Assembly (NCBI GenBank): GCA_011525785.1
Contig: WYBT01000008.1
Location: 1 to 50,888, forward strand
From: Planctomycetaceae bacterium
GTDB lineage: Bacteria; Planctomycetota; UBA1135; GCA-002686595
Reading direction: 5' to 3'
DNA length: 50,888 nt
A model generated the notes under the pieces. It saw only the letters and a list, made by a program, of their open reading frames with translations, had not been told where the DNA came from and searched no databases. Below are positions 37,266 to 46,273 of the stretch, in pieces (position 1 is the stretch's first letter; the number at the start of each line of letters is the position of its first letter). Made by a program: the position numbers and the translations under genes.

Positions 37266-40200
37266 TCACCGCAGCTCGACGAACGGCGTCGCGCCGCGCA
37301 CCAGCTCGATCTCGAACAAATTCTCGGTCTCATGCCACGTTCCGCCTTCGATCCGAGCGCCAATGAACTTGGCCCGGCCCTCGATCGCGCGCGGCAGCTC
37401 GAACTGGCCCTGCGCGTCGGTGTGGATCGGCAGGAAGGCTGAAGCCCGGTCGGACTTGATCGTCACGAACAGCGAGTAGCCATCGCCTGTCGCTCGCACG
37501 GAGCGGCCGCGCACGCTCAGAGTCGGGACGTCCGCGTTCCAGTCGTTGGCGCCGCGGCGCAGCTCCGTGCGCAGGCTGAACTGCGACGCGTCGCCGTCGG
37601 CCACACCGCTCGAAAACGTCAGTCGCACCGGGCCCGGGTCGTCGAGCGAGAGCTCGAATTCGCCGTTGGAGTCGAGCGCCGTGTTCGGCAGCTCGCCTGA
37701 GTGCGAACTCTTGTCGCCCGGCCAGGCCGTGAGCACCCAGCCCGTCGCCGGTGCGCCGTCGATCGTGAGTCGGCCGCGCACGTGCGCGGGTTCGTCGTCG
37801 CGCAAGTCGAGTTCGACGTGCTCGACAGCACCCTCGCGCACCGTGCAGTTGAACTCGAGCTTGGTCGGCGTGGACGTGTCGCCCACGGCCCAGTTGCTGA
37901 ACGGAGCGCCGTCGACCTCGATGCGCCCGCGCGTCACTGACCACGGCCCGGGCGTGAGTCCGTCGAAACGGAAGTGGCCGCCCGCGCTCGAGCGCCGCGT
38001 GAGCACGTAACCGTCGCCGCGGTTGGCGACGACGATCACGCCCTCGTCGCTGCGACCTTCGGCGACGAGCACACGCCCTTCGATTGCGCCGCCCGGGCCC
38101 AGCGCGAGGTCGAGCTGGTCCTGTCCCGCGCCGACCTGCACTTGGAGCGGCCCGAGCTCGCTCGCTGCGAGTCCAGCGGCCTGCGCGCGAACGAAGTGCG
38201 GGCCGTCCTCGCGCGGCCGCAGGAAGAAGTAGCCCTCGCCGTCGGTCACGGCGCGGTCGACGACGTTGGGATGGCGCAGCGCCGGATAGCCGTCGATCTC
38301 GACGCCTTCACGCGGCTTGCTCGCGCGCCACAGCGACACGTTCGCGCCGGCGAGCGGTCGATCGCCCGCGAACACGCGCCCGCTCAATCCTGCTTGCGGC
38401 TCCAGTACGAACTCCAGCTCGCGCGGCGCACTCGAGGGGTCGAAGGGACCTTGCCGCGCGGGCGCGCAGTGCGGGGCCGAGCACTCCACGACGAACGACT
38501 GGCCGGGCACGCGCAGTTCGCAGAGACCGTTCGCATCGCTCCACACTGCCGCGGAGTTGAGCGTCGCCGCGCCGCGCTCGTCGAACAGCTTGACCTCGAA
38601 GCGCAGCGACTCGTCGCGCTCGCTCGCGCGGGCGCGCACCGCCATGATCCGGCCGTGCGTGAAGCGCAGCTCGACCGCCTGTTCGCCCGGGTTGACATCC
38701 GTCCGACGCGCTACGGGCCAGCGATCGAGGCGATCGGTCGCGGTCAGCGTGTGCGTCACTGCGCGCCGCACGCGGAAGCGGAACCGGCTCTGCGCGTCGA
38801 GCGCCATCGAGAACGAATTCGTGCTGCCGCCCGCGCTCGTCATCACTTGCAAGTTCGCGTCCGTGGCCGGCCGTCCATCGGGGGTGAGCACGACGCCGGC
38901 GATTTCGTCGTCGGGCTGCAGCGCTTCGACGACGAGCACGACGCCGTCGAGGCGCTCGCCAGCGCGGGCCACGAGCGCGCCCGACACTCCGAAGCGCATG
39001 CCCTCGACCTCGGCCCACAGCCGCACGCCGCCGGGAGTCACGCCTTCGAGCAGGAACGAGCCATCGGCCGCACTCGAAGTGCTCGGCGCTCGGTGCGAAG
39101 TCTCGGGTCCGCAGCGTTTGGCGGCCTCGAGATCGCTCTCCCACATGCTCGGAGTCGTCGCCAGGACGCGCGCGCCGCCCAACGGTCGTCCGTCGACATG
39201 CTCGACCCGGCCGGCGACGCTCGCCCCGCGCTCGAGCACGATGTCGCCCAGGTGTTTGCTCGCGCCGGGCTGCGGGACGAACTCCACGACCGTGAGCGCG
39301 TGACCAGCGGCTTCGACGCGGAGCAGGCTCGGGTGGTGGTGCTCGAGCGTCAACTCCACGCGCCCCTCGGCGTCGGCGCGCGTCTCGCGCTCGCCCACGC
39401 TCGCGCGCGCACCGGCGAGCGGGCGCAGCAGGTTGTCGACCACGCGCGCCTGGACTGTCGCCGCGGCGCGGGCCACGTGCTCGACTTCGGCAGGTGCAGC
39501 CGCGAGCGCGGCCGGCGTCGACTGTTCGCGCGCGGGCGGCAACGCCGAGCGTTGAGCGGAGTCGTCGCGCGGCGCTGACAGCGGCTCGAGCGGCGCAGCG
39601 GGCATCGCGACCGCGGGCTGCGGCCTCGCGGCCTCGCTCGCGCCATCGATCCACAGCCAACCCGCGCCGAGCGCCGCGAGGAGGGCGACGCCGCTTGCCA
39701 CTTGCAGACCCAGCTTCATGATCAAGACTCCCTGAATGAGTTGCGAAACGGGAGTCGATGGCCAGTCGAGCCAGCGCGGCAGCGCAGGCAGCGCGAGCGG
39801 CGCGAGGGCGCTGAGCCACTCGCGACGACCGCCGTTGCGCCGGTCGAGCCGCTCGCGCAAGAGCTCGAGCCCGCGCTCGATGCGCGTGCGCACCGTCGTC
39901 GCCGGCAAGCCCGTTTCGCGCGCGATGCGCGCCGCGGACCAGCCGTCGAAGAAGTGGCGCACGAGCGTCGAGCGGTAGGGCTCGGCCAGGGCGCGCAACT
40001 CGTCGGCGAGCGCGCGTTGCGCGTCGAGGCGCGCGGCGAGCTCGTCGGCGGGCGGCAGCGCTTCGTCGCGGGCCGCGCGCTGCTCGTGGGCGCGTCGCAC
40101 GGCCTCGTCGCGCTGCTCGCGCCGCGCGAAGTTGAGCGCCGCCCGCATCAACCAGCCGCTGCCCACGGGCGCGCCAGCGCGCTCGCGACGCAGTGCCGCG

Positions 40201-40328
40201 AGACGGGCCTGCGCCAGCGCGTCCTCCGCGCCGGCCACGCCGCTCACGAGCCGTCGAGCGAGCCGGCGCATCCACGCCGACTGCTGCTCCAGCTCGCCTC
40301 GCAGCCCGCTTGCTTCGCCGCCTTCCAT
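37266..40328 (-). CDS. ECF sigma factor fused through a membrane helix to carboxypeptidase-regulatory-like repeats
   Basis: One open frame encodes 1020 residues. Residues 15-80 resemble sigma-2 (GAEDALAQARLAALRRER, WLMRAALNFARREQRDEAVR) and 105-162 sigma-4 (LAEPYRSTLVRHFFDGWSAA, LPATTVRTRIERGLELLRER). A membrane helix follows at about 204-228 (MKLGLQVASGVALLAALGAG). The remaining 790 residues are extracytoplasmic, with at least six repeats of the carboxypeptidase-regulatory type (VQARVVDNLLRPLAGARASV, ISGRVFAGDRPLAGANVSLW-like, GRLTIDGAPATGWVLTAW). ATG 40328 is chosen over a TTG at 40337, because a TAGCTT -10 lies only seven bases before it. An internal ATG at the membrane helix, preceded by GGGAG, could give a separate outer protein. 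I infer a membrane-tethered sigma that senses an outside signal. Confidence 0.8.
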   Translation of the reverse strand: MEGGEASGLRGELEQQSAWMRRLARRLVSGVAGAEDALAQARLAALRRERAGAPVGSGWLMRAALNFARREQRDEAVRRAHEQRAARDEALPPADELAARLDAQRALADELRALAEPYRSTLVRHFFDGWSAARIARETGLPATTVRTRIERGLELLRERLDRRNGGRREWLSALAPLALPALPRWLDWPSTPVSQLIQGVLIMKLGLQVASGVALLAALGAGWLWIDGASEAARPQPAVAMPAAPLEPLSAPRDDSAQRSALPPAREQSTPAALAAAPAEVEHVARAAATVQARVVDNLLRPLAGARASVGERETRADAEGRVELTLEHHHPSLLRVEAAGHALTVVEFVPQPGASKHLGDIVLERGASVAGRVEHVDGRPLGGARVLATTPSMWESDLEAAKRCGPETSHRAPSTSSAADGSFLLEGVTPGGVRLWAEVEGMRFGVSGALVARAGERLDGVVLVVEALQPDDEIAGVVLTPDGRPATDANLQVMTSAGGSTNSFSMALDAQSRFRFRVRRAVTHTLTATDRLDRWPVARRTDVNPGEQAVELRFTHGRIMAVRARASERDESLRFEVKLFDERGAATLNSAAVWSDANGLCELRVPGQSFVVECSAPHCAPARQGPFDPSSAPRELEFVLEPQAGLSGRVFAGDRPLAGANVSLWRASKPREGVEIDGYPALRHPNVVDRAVTDGEGYFFLRPREDGPHFVRAQAAGLAASELGPLQVQVGAGQDQLDLALGPGGAIEGRVLVAEGRSDEGVIVVANRGDGYVLTRRSSAGGHFRFDGLTPGPWSVTRGRIEVDGAPFSNWAVGDTSTPTKLEFNCTVREGAVEHVELDLRDDEPAHVRGRLTIDGAPATGWVLTAWPGDKSSHSGELPNTALDSNGEFELSLDDPGPVRLTFSSGVADGDASQFSLRTELRRGANDWNADVPTLSVRGRSVRATGDGYSLFVTIKSDRASAFLPIHTDAQGQFELPRAIEGRAKFIGARIEGGTWHETENLFEIELVRGATPFVELR

Positions 40329-40335
40329 CGGTTCC

Positions 40336-40341
40336 AAGCTA
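40336..40341 (-). promoter_or_regulatory. -10-like TAGCTT, seven bases before start codon
   Basis: Minus-strand context ACCGCTAGCTTGGA. Only seven bases separate the hexamer from ATG 40328; it overlaps the alternative TTG, which argues against that start. Confidence 0.5.
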
Positions 40342-40408
40342 GCGGTCCACGCCGCGCTCGAAACGACGGCGCGAATTGCGGAAAAGGCGTTGGGCGCCCG
40401 AACGGGCG

Positions 40409-41929
40409 TCAGCGGATCACGATCACGTCGCGAAACGCGCTCGGGTCGATTTCGCGCGCCAGCTTGCGCAGGCGCTCGCGCTCGGACTTGTCCGACTCGG
40501 GCAGGGCCTCGGCCAGGCTGTTGTAGAAGCTCGCTTCGAGCGGGTCGCGTTCGATGGCCTTCTTGAACAGCTCGCGCGCGCTCTCCTTCTCACCGTCGGC
40601 CGCGAGCAACTGCCCGTAGCGGTGCATCGCGACCGGATTCTGACTGCCCTTGTCGAGGGCTTCCTTGAACAGGCGCTTGGCGCGGATCGGCCGCGGCGGG
40701 TACGTGCGCGAGGCGGTCATGGCGGCCTGCTCGAGTCCGCGCGCGCTGGTGACCTTCAGCTCGTCGCGCACGTACGCGTGCCACTTGCGTTCGAGCTCGA
40801 CCACCGCGTCGTCGTCCTTGAGCCCCAGGTAGCTCTTGAAAGCCTCGAACACGTCCGCCTGGCGCACGGTCTGGAGTCCGAAGCCCTCCGACGAGCGCTT
40901 GACGTCCTTCGCCGACGGGAGCGCGAGCACGAACTTCTGGAACTTCGCCGCGTACTCCTCGCGATTCATCAGGAAGTGCACGAGCGACCAGCCCCAGGTG
41001 TAGTGCTCGTACATGTCTTCAGTCGAGATCAACGCCTGTAGCCGCACCCACGTGCCCGCGGCGATGTCGTTTTGCACCTCGACCAGACGGCCTTCGAGCA
41101 CCAATCCCGTCGTGATCTTCTTGGTTTGCGGATCCCAGCTCGAAGCGCCGTAGTACTCCGCCAGCGACTCGCCGGGAAAGTGCGGGTAGCTGAACTTCAG
41201 GTCGATCAGCTTCTGGAGGTAGTGATTGGTCTCGTGGAACATCACTTCTTCCGTGCCGCGCGGGTCGAGGCGGTCGTAGTAGAAGTTGAGGTCCATCGGA
41301 TCGACGTAGCGGAAGTAGCCGAGCACGCCCCAGCCCGCGCCGCTGACCTGCAAAAACCCGTCGGGTCCGTCGTAATCGCAATAGAGATTCACCGACAGCG
41401 GCGGCAGATCCTTGGGAGGCTTGATCTTCCAGGCGCGGCAGAACTCCTTGAAGTAGGTCTCCATCAAGTCGCGATAGCTCGCGAACACGTCGGCGGGCAC
41501 GTTGTGTTTGTAGGCGAAGGCCTTGGTGCGCTCCTCGCGGGCATTGCGCCACAGCCGATAGCCCTTGAGCTCCTCGGCGGCGCGTTTGCGCTCGGCGATC
41601 CGCTTGGAGACGAGCTCGTCGCGCGTGCGCACGCTCATCCAGCGCCCGTCGAAGCGCACCATCCCTTTCTTGCGCTGTTCCGCCTCTTCTGGCGTCGCCG
41701 GCTCGTCCAGGGGTTCATTTTCGATCACCGCTTCGAGCACCAGCGCGAGCGGCACGCGCACGTCGCCGTTCTCGAACTTGACCACCACCGCCTCGGCTTC
41801 GCGCACGAGCGGTTTGGCGTCGACGATGCGGCCGTCGACCAGCAGCAAGACATCGGCCCAGGCTTGCGTGCTCGCGAGCACGAGCGCCGTCGCCGCGCAG
41901 ATCAGCCGCGAGCGCCAGTTCATGGCCAT
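40409..41929 (-). CDS. Secreted gluzincin-like metallopeptidase (DUF1570-type) with TPR tail
   Basis: This 506-residue protein overlaps the stop of the upstream gene as ATGA, which fixes the start at 41929. Signal peptide ends at AWA-DV. A zinc-peptidase motif HETNH lies at 232-236, followed by GESLAEYYG at 253-261, the spacing expected for HExxH plus a downstream Glu ligand. This resembles the planctomycete DUF1570 group. Residues about 440-500 form TPR-like helices (AMHRYGQLLAADGEKESARE, LFKKAIERDPLEASFYNSLA). It is probably exported and acts on an envelope or extracellular protein; no substrate is known. Confidence 0.75.
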   Translation of the reverse strand: MAMNWRSRLICAATALVLASTQAWADVLLLVDGRIVDAKPLVREAEAVVVKFENGDVRVPLALVLEAVIENEPLDEPATPEEAEQRKKGMVRFDGRWMSVRTRDELVSKRIAERKRAAEELKGYRLWRNAREERTKAFAYKHNVPADVFASYRDLMETYFKEFCRAWKIKPPKDLPPLSVNLYCDYDGPDGFLQVSGAGWGVLGYFRYVDPMDLNFYYDRLDPRGTEEVMFHETNHYLQKLIDLKFSYPHFPGESLAEYYGASSWDPQTKKITTGLVLEGRLVEVQNDIAAGTWVRLQALISTEDMYEHYTWGWSLVHFLMNREEYAAKFQKFVLALPSAKDVKRSSEGFGLQTVRQADVFEAFKSYLGLKDDDAVVELERKWHAYVRDELKVTSARGLEQAAMTASRTYPPRPIRAKRLFKEALDKGSQNPVAMHRYGQLLAADGEKESARELFKKAIERDPLEASFYNSLAEALPESDKSERERLRKLAREIDPSAFRDVIVIR

Positions 41930-43593
41930 CAGTCCTGTGCTGCGAAGTAGGCCTTCTCGAAATCGGCCCAGTCCTTGTCGCTCCAGTCGCGGAAGGTGCG
42001 TTCGAAGGTCTGGTCGACAATGCGTTGCTCGCGGTCCTTCCACTTGGTGCGCTCGGCCTTGAAGCGCGCGGCCTCTTCCTCTTCGGTCTTGGGCTTGTCC
42101 GCTTCCGCCGGGGCGTCCGTCTCCGCGGCGGGCTTCTCTTCGGCCTTGATCTCGTCGACGACCCGTTTGAGGTTCGCGATATAGCTGGGCAGCACGTCCT
42201 TCGTGCGCGCGTTGCGCTGCGCCGCGGGACTGAGGAGAAAGCGCACCAGCGCCTCGGTCTCGTAGTGCATGCCCCAGTCCTGCTTCTCATAGAACGAGCT
42301 GCTGCTCAAGCGCATCAGATCGCGCGGCTTGGAGAGCGCGTTCGAGCGCGCGCGCGTGCGGAGTTGGTCGCGTTCCCACGAGTCGCGGCGGAATTCGACC
42401 TTGCCCTTCGACACGACGACGTCTTCAGCGGTGTCGCGCAGGCCCTGCGAGAGCCAGGGCGGGAAGGCATAGAACAGGGCGTGGTCGCGCTCCTGGAACC
42501 ACAGTTCGAACACGCGCCAATTGAAGTACTGACCCTGCCAGCTCGCGGCGCCGCCCTTGTCGTCGTGCGTGACGATTTCGAGCCACCAGGTGCTCCAGCC
42601 CGTGCCCGAACTCACCGCGTTCTGTTCTTCCCAGTCCTTGCAGATGCGCAGGATCGGCGCGCGCATGTACTCCTCGGGCCCGACGAACGGGAATTGCTCG
42701 TCGAGCCAGCGGATCACGGCTTCGCCGCGCTCGGCCATGCGTTGCGCGCAGCGCTCGTCGGAGCGATTGAGCACCAAGAAGCGGCCGTGTTTCTTGGCGG
42801 TCCAGCCCTCGGGCAAGTCTTGTTGCGCCCGCTGGTGCAGCACGCGCTCCTGATCCTGCCGGCGCATGCGCCGCTCGAACACCGGCAGATCGGACCACGC
42901 CGTCGGCGAGAGCGTCATCTCGCCCACACCGCGGGTCGCTGACGCGTCGGCAGCGCGCGGCGTGATGCGGAACGTCTTGAGTGCGGTCTCGAGTTCCTTT
43001 TTGAGCTTGGGGTAGGCCGTCTCGAGCATCTCGATCTGCACCGCGAAGTCGATTTCTGCGGTGTCGAAGATCCAAGTCACGACGCGCTTGGGCCCGTTGT
43101 ACGAGAGCTTCTCGACCTTGATCTCGAGCTTGCGCACGGCGACGCCTTCGATCTCGCCCTGCTCCTCGGCGGCGATGAAATACCCGCCGCCCGAGTACGT
43201 GCGCGCCAGATAGTCCTCGTAGTTCTTGTAGGGATTGAGGATGCGGATCTCGGTGGTCTTCTCGTCCTTCTTCTCGACTTCGACGTCCTTCTCGACGACG
43301 GCGGCCGGGAACGCGATCACCACCAATTGCGGCTTGTGGTCCCAGGTCCAGCCCTGCGGATCGTTGTAGATGTACTCGCGCGGCGAGAGGTACTTGGCCA
43401 CTTGCCAGTTCTCGTCGACCTTGAGCGGCACGGCCGTCCAGTCCTTGGGCGGCTTGAACTTGAAGCCCAGCCGCGTGTCTTCGTGATGCGCGGACTTGGA
43501 CTGGACGAGTGGTGAGACCAGCGCAGCCGCGCGCGGCTGCGAGCCAGCGGGCGCCGAAGCGAGTGAGACGAGCGCAGCGAGCGCGATGAACAT
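41929..43593 (-). CDS. Secreted protein, possible peptidase-like partner
   Basis: This is a 554-residue protein with GGAGG before the ATG and a signal peptide (MFIALAALVSLASAPAGS). The first 200 residues have a lipoprotein-LpqN/PsbP-like look (LGFKFKPPKDWTAVPLKV). The second half contains phrases like those around DUF1570 active sites (PPWLSQGLRDTAEDVV, MHYETEALVRFLLS) but no HExxH, so it is probably not a zinc peptidase itself. A Lys/Glu-rich region (about 480-530) precedes the end. It overlaps and probably partners the metallopeptidase downstream. Confidence 0.7.
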   Translation of the reverse strand: MFIALAALVSLASAPAGSQPRAAALVSPLVQSKSAHHEDTRLGFKFKPPKDWTAVPLKVDENWQVAKYLSPREYIYNDPQGWTWDHKPQLVVIAFPAAVVEKDVEVEKKDEKTTEIRILNPYKNYEDYLARTYSGGGYFIAAEEQGEIEGVAVRKLEIKVEKLSYNGPKRVVTWIFDTAEIDFAVQIEMLETAYPKLKKELETALKTFRITPRAADASATRGVGEMTLSPTAWSDLPVFERRMRRQDQERVLHQRAQQDLPEGWTAKKHGRFLVLNRSDERCAQRMAERGEAVIRWLDEQFPFVGPEEYMRAPILRICKDWEEQNAVSSGTGWSTWWLEIVTHDDKGGAASWQGQYFNWRVFELWFQERDHALFYAFPPWLSQGLRDTAEDVVVSKGKVEFRRDSWERDQLRTRARSNALSKPRDLMRLSSSSFYEKQDWGMHYETEALVRFLLSPAAQRNARTKDVLPSYIANLKRVVDEIKAEEKPAAETDAPAEADKPKTEEEEAARFKAERTKWKDREQRIVDQTFERTFRDWSDKDWADFEKAYFAAQD

Positions 43594-43692
43594 GTCGAAG
43601 CCTCCGGGAAGTCCGCGGGCGCTCGCGCGCAGCGGGGCGTGGGGCCGGTCGAAGCGCGACGCTTACGAGGAGCGTGCGCGCAGAACGCTCGC

Positions 43693-43698
43693 TACCGT
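43693..43698 (+). promoter_or_regulatory. -10-like TACCGT
   Basis: Context CTCGCTACCGTACTCG fits the CGNTANNNT pattern; it lies 78 bases before the VOC gene. Weak support. Confidence 0.3.
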
Positions 43699-43776
43699 AC
43701 TCGCGCGGCCGCGATTTCGGCAACCCGAGCGCGCGCCGTGCACTGATTCTCTCGCCCCACGTCGACTGCAAACTCC

Positions 43777-44265
43777 ATGGCACAACGCAAGACCTCTCGA
43801 ATCACCGCGAAAGCGCGCGTGAAGCCCGCCAAGGCCGCTCGCAAAAAGGCCGCCAAGCGCAAAGCCGCGACGCCCGCGACGACGCCGCCCAAGCCGGTGG
43901 TCGGCTCGATCGCCTGGCGTGATCTGACGGTCAAGAACGCGGACGAGGTGCGCGACTTCTACAGCGCGGTGGTGGGCTGGAAGGTGCTGCCGATCGACAT
44001 GGGCGGCTACAGCGACTACTGCATGGTTCCGCCCGCGACCGACTCGCCCGAGGCGGGCGTGTGCCACAAGCGCGGCGTCAACGCGGACTTTCCCAGCCAG
44101 TGGATCATGTACGCGGTCGTGGCCGACCTCGAGGCCTCGCTCGAGCAGTGCAAGCGCCGCGGCGGCAAGCAACTCACGCCGATTCGCCCGCAGGGCGCGA
44201 GCCGCTTCGCCGTGATCAAGGATCCCGCGGGCGCGGTGCTCGGCCTGTACGAAACCGGCGGATAG
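43777..44265 (+). CDS. VOC-superfamily protein with lysine/alanine-rich N-terminal tail
   Basis: This 162-residue protein has a C-terminal half (about 43-162) that is a single glyoxalase/bleomycin-resistance (VOC) domain: IAWRDLTVKNADEVRDFYSA, VVGWKVLPIDMG, and a closing FAVIKDPAGAVLGLYETGG, with candidate metal ligands (the first-strand residues and the terminal Glu). It resembles the extradiol-dioxygenase-like 27 kDa antigen CFP30B-type lineage. The N-terminal 42 residues are histone-H1-like, rich in Lys, Ala, Arg and Pro (KARVKPAKAARKKAAKRKAA), which is unusual for a VOC protein and could bind nucleic acid. Substrate unknown. Confidence 0.85.
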   Translation: MAQRKTSRITAKARVKPAKAARKKAAKRKAATPATTPPKPVVGSIAWRDLTVKNADEVRDFYSAVVGWKVLPIDMGGYSDYCMVPPATDSPEAGVCHKRGVNADFPSQWIMYAVVADLEASLEQCKRRGGKQLTPIRPQGASRFAVIKDPAGAVLGLYETGG

Positions 44266-44364
44266 CGCGCGGGGGGCTGTGCGGCTGGCGCGCGGATCGA
44301 ACGCGCAAATCCGCGCGCGACACTTCGCACCGGCCGGGCCGATGACCGTTTGCGCTCGCGCGGT

Positions 44365-44370
44365 TAGCGT
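44365..44370 (+). promoter_or_regulatory. -10-like TAGCGT
   Basis: Context GCGGTTAGCGTGGGG; nine bases downstream is an in-frame GTG (44380) for the next long frame. If that GTG is used, the product would gain 71 residues before the apparent signal peptide. Confidence 0.35.
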
Positions 44371-44410
44371 GGGGGTCTCGTGGGTCAGCGGGCCGGGCGT
44401 CGACCGGTCG

Positions 44411-44570
44411 TGGCCCTGAGCGACGACTTCCGGAGATCCTCGCGCCGCGTGCGGACCCCTGGACGTTGTCGCGACAACACAAACAGCTCAGCGCGGTCGA
44501 ATGCCGCGGGTCGTGTCGGGGCCTTCGCCGATGCATCCACCGCATGCGGCGTGAAGGCCGCGCTGAGCGT
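44411..44570 (-). repeat. Dispersed structured repeat, copy 2
   Basis: Reverse complement aligns gaplessly with 35341-35500. On the + strand it lies 3' of the VOC gene and 5' of the secreted-protein gene. The hairpin CGCGG/CCGCG around TCGAATG and the GCGGC/GCCGC pair around GTGAAG are kept although the loop bases differ. Confidence 0.8.
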
Positions 44571-44592
44571 GCGGCCCCGGAGACCTCCCGTC

Positions 44593-46263
44593 GTGCGAAC
44601 GGTTCTAGCTCTAGCTCTGCTGACCGGCTTCACCGCGCTCAACGCGTTTGGCGCGCCGCAGACGCCAGGCGTCATCGCCCCCGTGCCCGACGGGCCGCAG
44701 CTCGGCTTCGCGTCGGCCACGCGCGTGCTCGACCCAAAACTCGCCAACGCGCAGGCGAGCTTTGAACTGCGCGTCGACACGGCCGGCGCGAGTGTCGACG
44801 CCGCGCTCGAAGTGCGTCGCGATGGCGTGTTGGTGGCGACGCTGTGGAGCGGGCTGCTCGCCGCCAACGCGCCGCCGGTCGCGGTGGGCTGGAACGGCCG
44901 CGATGCAAACGGAGCGCGTTGCGATACCGGGCGCTATGAACTCGTGCTCTCCGGCGCGGGTTGCCGCCCGGCGACGCGTGCGCTCGACATCGTGCGGCTG
45001 GGCGTCAGCGAGATCGAAGCGCAGGACAGCCCCGCCGGCGACGACGAGTTCCAGATGGTGTATTTCATGAAGGGCGCGGGCTACGCGTTCTACGCCACGC
45101 CGGCGGTGCACGAGTACAAGAACGTCGCGCCGCCGACGGGCGGTTCCGAGCTGGACTTGAACAACGCCGAGCCGCGACCTGCGGTGGCGGTGCACGACTC
45201 GACGGCGTCGCCCGCGCTGAGCGGCCCGAACTACAACACCAGCACGCACAACTACCCGCTGGCGTACATCCGCGGCGCGCGCCCGCGGCTCGAGCTGCGC
45301 TTCGGCGCGAGCGGCACGAGTGCGCACGGCGGCCTGATGGACGTCGGCTATCCGCTCGCGAACGAGCAGATTCGCGTGCGTTGCGATGAAGGCGATGTGT
45401 TGAGCGGCTGGGAGCTGGTCACGCCCAACGGACTGGCCGTAGTCGACCTCCAGCCCTTGCCCGGCGATGTGCGCCGCGTCGACACCTCGATCACGCTGCG
45501 CTTCGAGCACCGCGGCGCGAACGCGCCCGCGTGGCGGCCGATCCCCGGCAGCCTCACGATTCCGCTGCGCTTCTACACGCTGCTCGCGACGCCGCGCTTC
45601 CGCCCCGGCGCGCCCGGCGTGCAGCACTCGGGCCCGTGGGTCGAGGTCGCGGACTACGTGTCGAGCTGGAGCGCCACGCTGGGCGTCGCGATCACCGATC
45701 AGGCGAGCCTGACCGAGGCCTTCATCAAGGGCTTTTTCGGGCAGAACGGCGGGATTGCGACCGCGCTCGAGGGCATCAAGTACGACGCGCCGTCGCTGGG
45801 CGGCGCCAACGGCTCGACGCACTACTTCCAGTCCAGCAGCTGGCGCATGAACCTCTCGCGCCTCCTCAACAACCACGCGCTCGGCGTGTACGTGAACTGC
45901 ACCGACAACATGGGCGCGACGACGACTATGCTCTCGATGATGGGCGCGGTCGACGTCAAGCCGGTGCGCATCGGCCCGATGACGCTGCGCGCAATCTGGG
46001 GCATCGGCGCGCCGGACTACACGCTCGACCTGTGGAGCAATGGCAACCACGGGTTCAGCTACCACCACATCGTCACGGCCAACGCCGGCGTCGATGTCTC
46101 GGATACCTGCATGCAGCTCGACGAAGACGGCGCGCCGAGCGCGTTGCCGGGCTCGCCGGGTTGGAACGTGCTGCGACCGTGGCTCGGCGCGAACGGCTAT
46201 CGCGCGCTGTCGTGCTCGAACGCGCCGAACATCACCGTCGAGACCTTGCCGGGACTTCTCTAG
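44593..46263 (+). CDS. Secreted protein with FlgD-like fold and possible transglutaminase-like core
   Basis: The product has 556 residues from GTG 44593, chosen because the next residues form a signal peptide (RTVLALALLTGFTALNAFG). An upstream GTG at 44380 in the same frame is possible. Residues about 85-125 match FlgD-Ig domains (LWSGLLAANAPPVAVGWNGR, ANGARCDTGRYEL). In the second half a Cys (VNCTDNMGATTTM, near 436) precedes HGFSYHHIV (near 485), and an Asp follows, the order of a transglutaminase-like Cys/His/Asp triad; this is suggestive only. It is followed ten bases later by another secreted-protein gene. Function unknown. Confidence 0.65.
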   Translation: MRTVLALALLTGFTALNAFGAPQTPGVIAPVPDGPQLGFASATRVLDPKLANAQASFELRVDTAGASVDAALEVRRDGVLVATLWSGLLAANAPPVAVGWNGRDANGARCDTGRYELVLSGAGCRPATRALDIVRLGVSEIEAQDSPAGDDEFQMVYFMKGAGYAFYATPAVHEYKNVAPPTGGSELDLNNAEPRPAVAVHDSTASPALSGPNYNTSTHNYPLAYIRGARPRLELRFGASGTSAHGGLMDVGYPLANEQIRVRCDEGDVLSGWELVTPNGLAVVDLQPLPGDVRRVDTSITLRFEHRGANAPAWRPIPGSLTIPLRFYTLLATPRFRPGAPGVQHSGPWVEVADYVSSWSATLGVAITDQASLTEAFIKGFFGQNGGIATALEGIKYDAPSLGGANGSTHYFQSSSWRMNLSRLLNNHALGVYVNCTDNMGATTTMLSMMGAVDVKPVRIGPMTLRAIWGIGAPDYTLDLWSNGNHGFSYHHIVTANAGVDVSDTCMQLDEDGAPSALPGSPGWNVLRPWLGANGYRALSCSNAPNITVETLPGLL

Positions 46264-46273
46264 GAGCATCGCC

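Noticed and set aside
37974..39578. 534-codon plus-strand frame
   Set aside because: It is antisense to the sigma/carboxypeptidase-regulatory fusion and shows no protein-family pattern.
40337..40337. TTG as start of the sigma-TM fusion
   Set aside because: It overlaps the TAGCTT -10-like element; the ATG at 40328 lies just after it and gives a normal N-terminus.
44380..44592. 71-codon N-terminal extension of the FlgD-Ig secreted protein
   Set aside because: It lies over the dispersed repeat and precedes a complete signal peptide; kept only as a possibility because a -10-like motif sits before GTG 44380.
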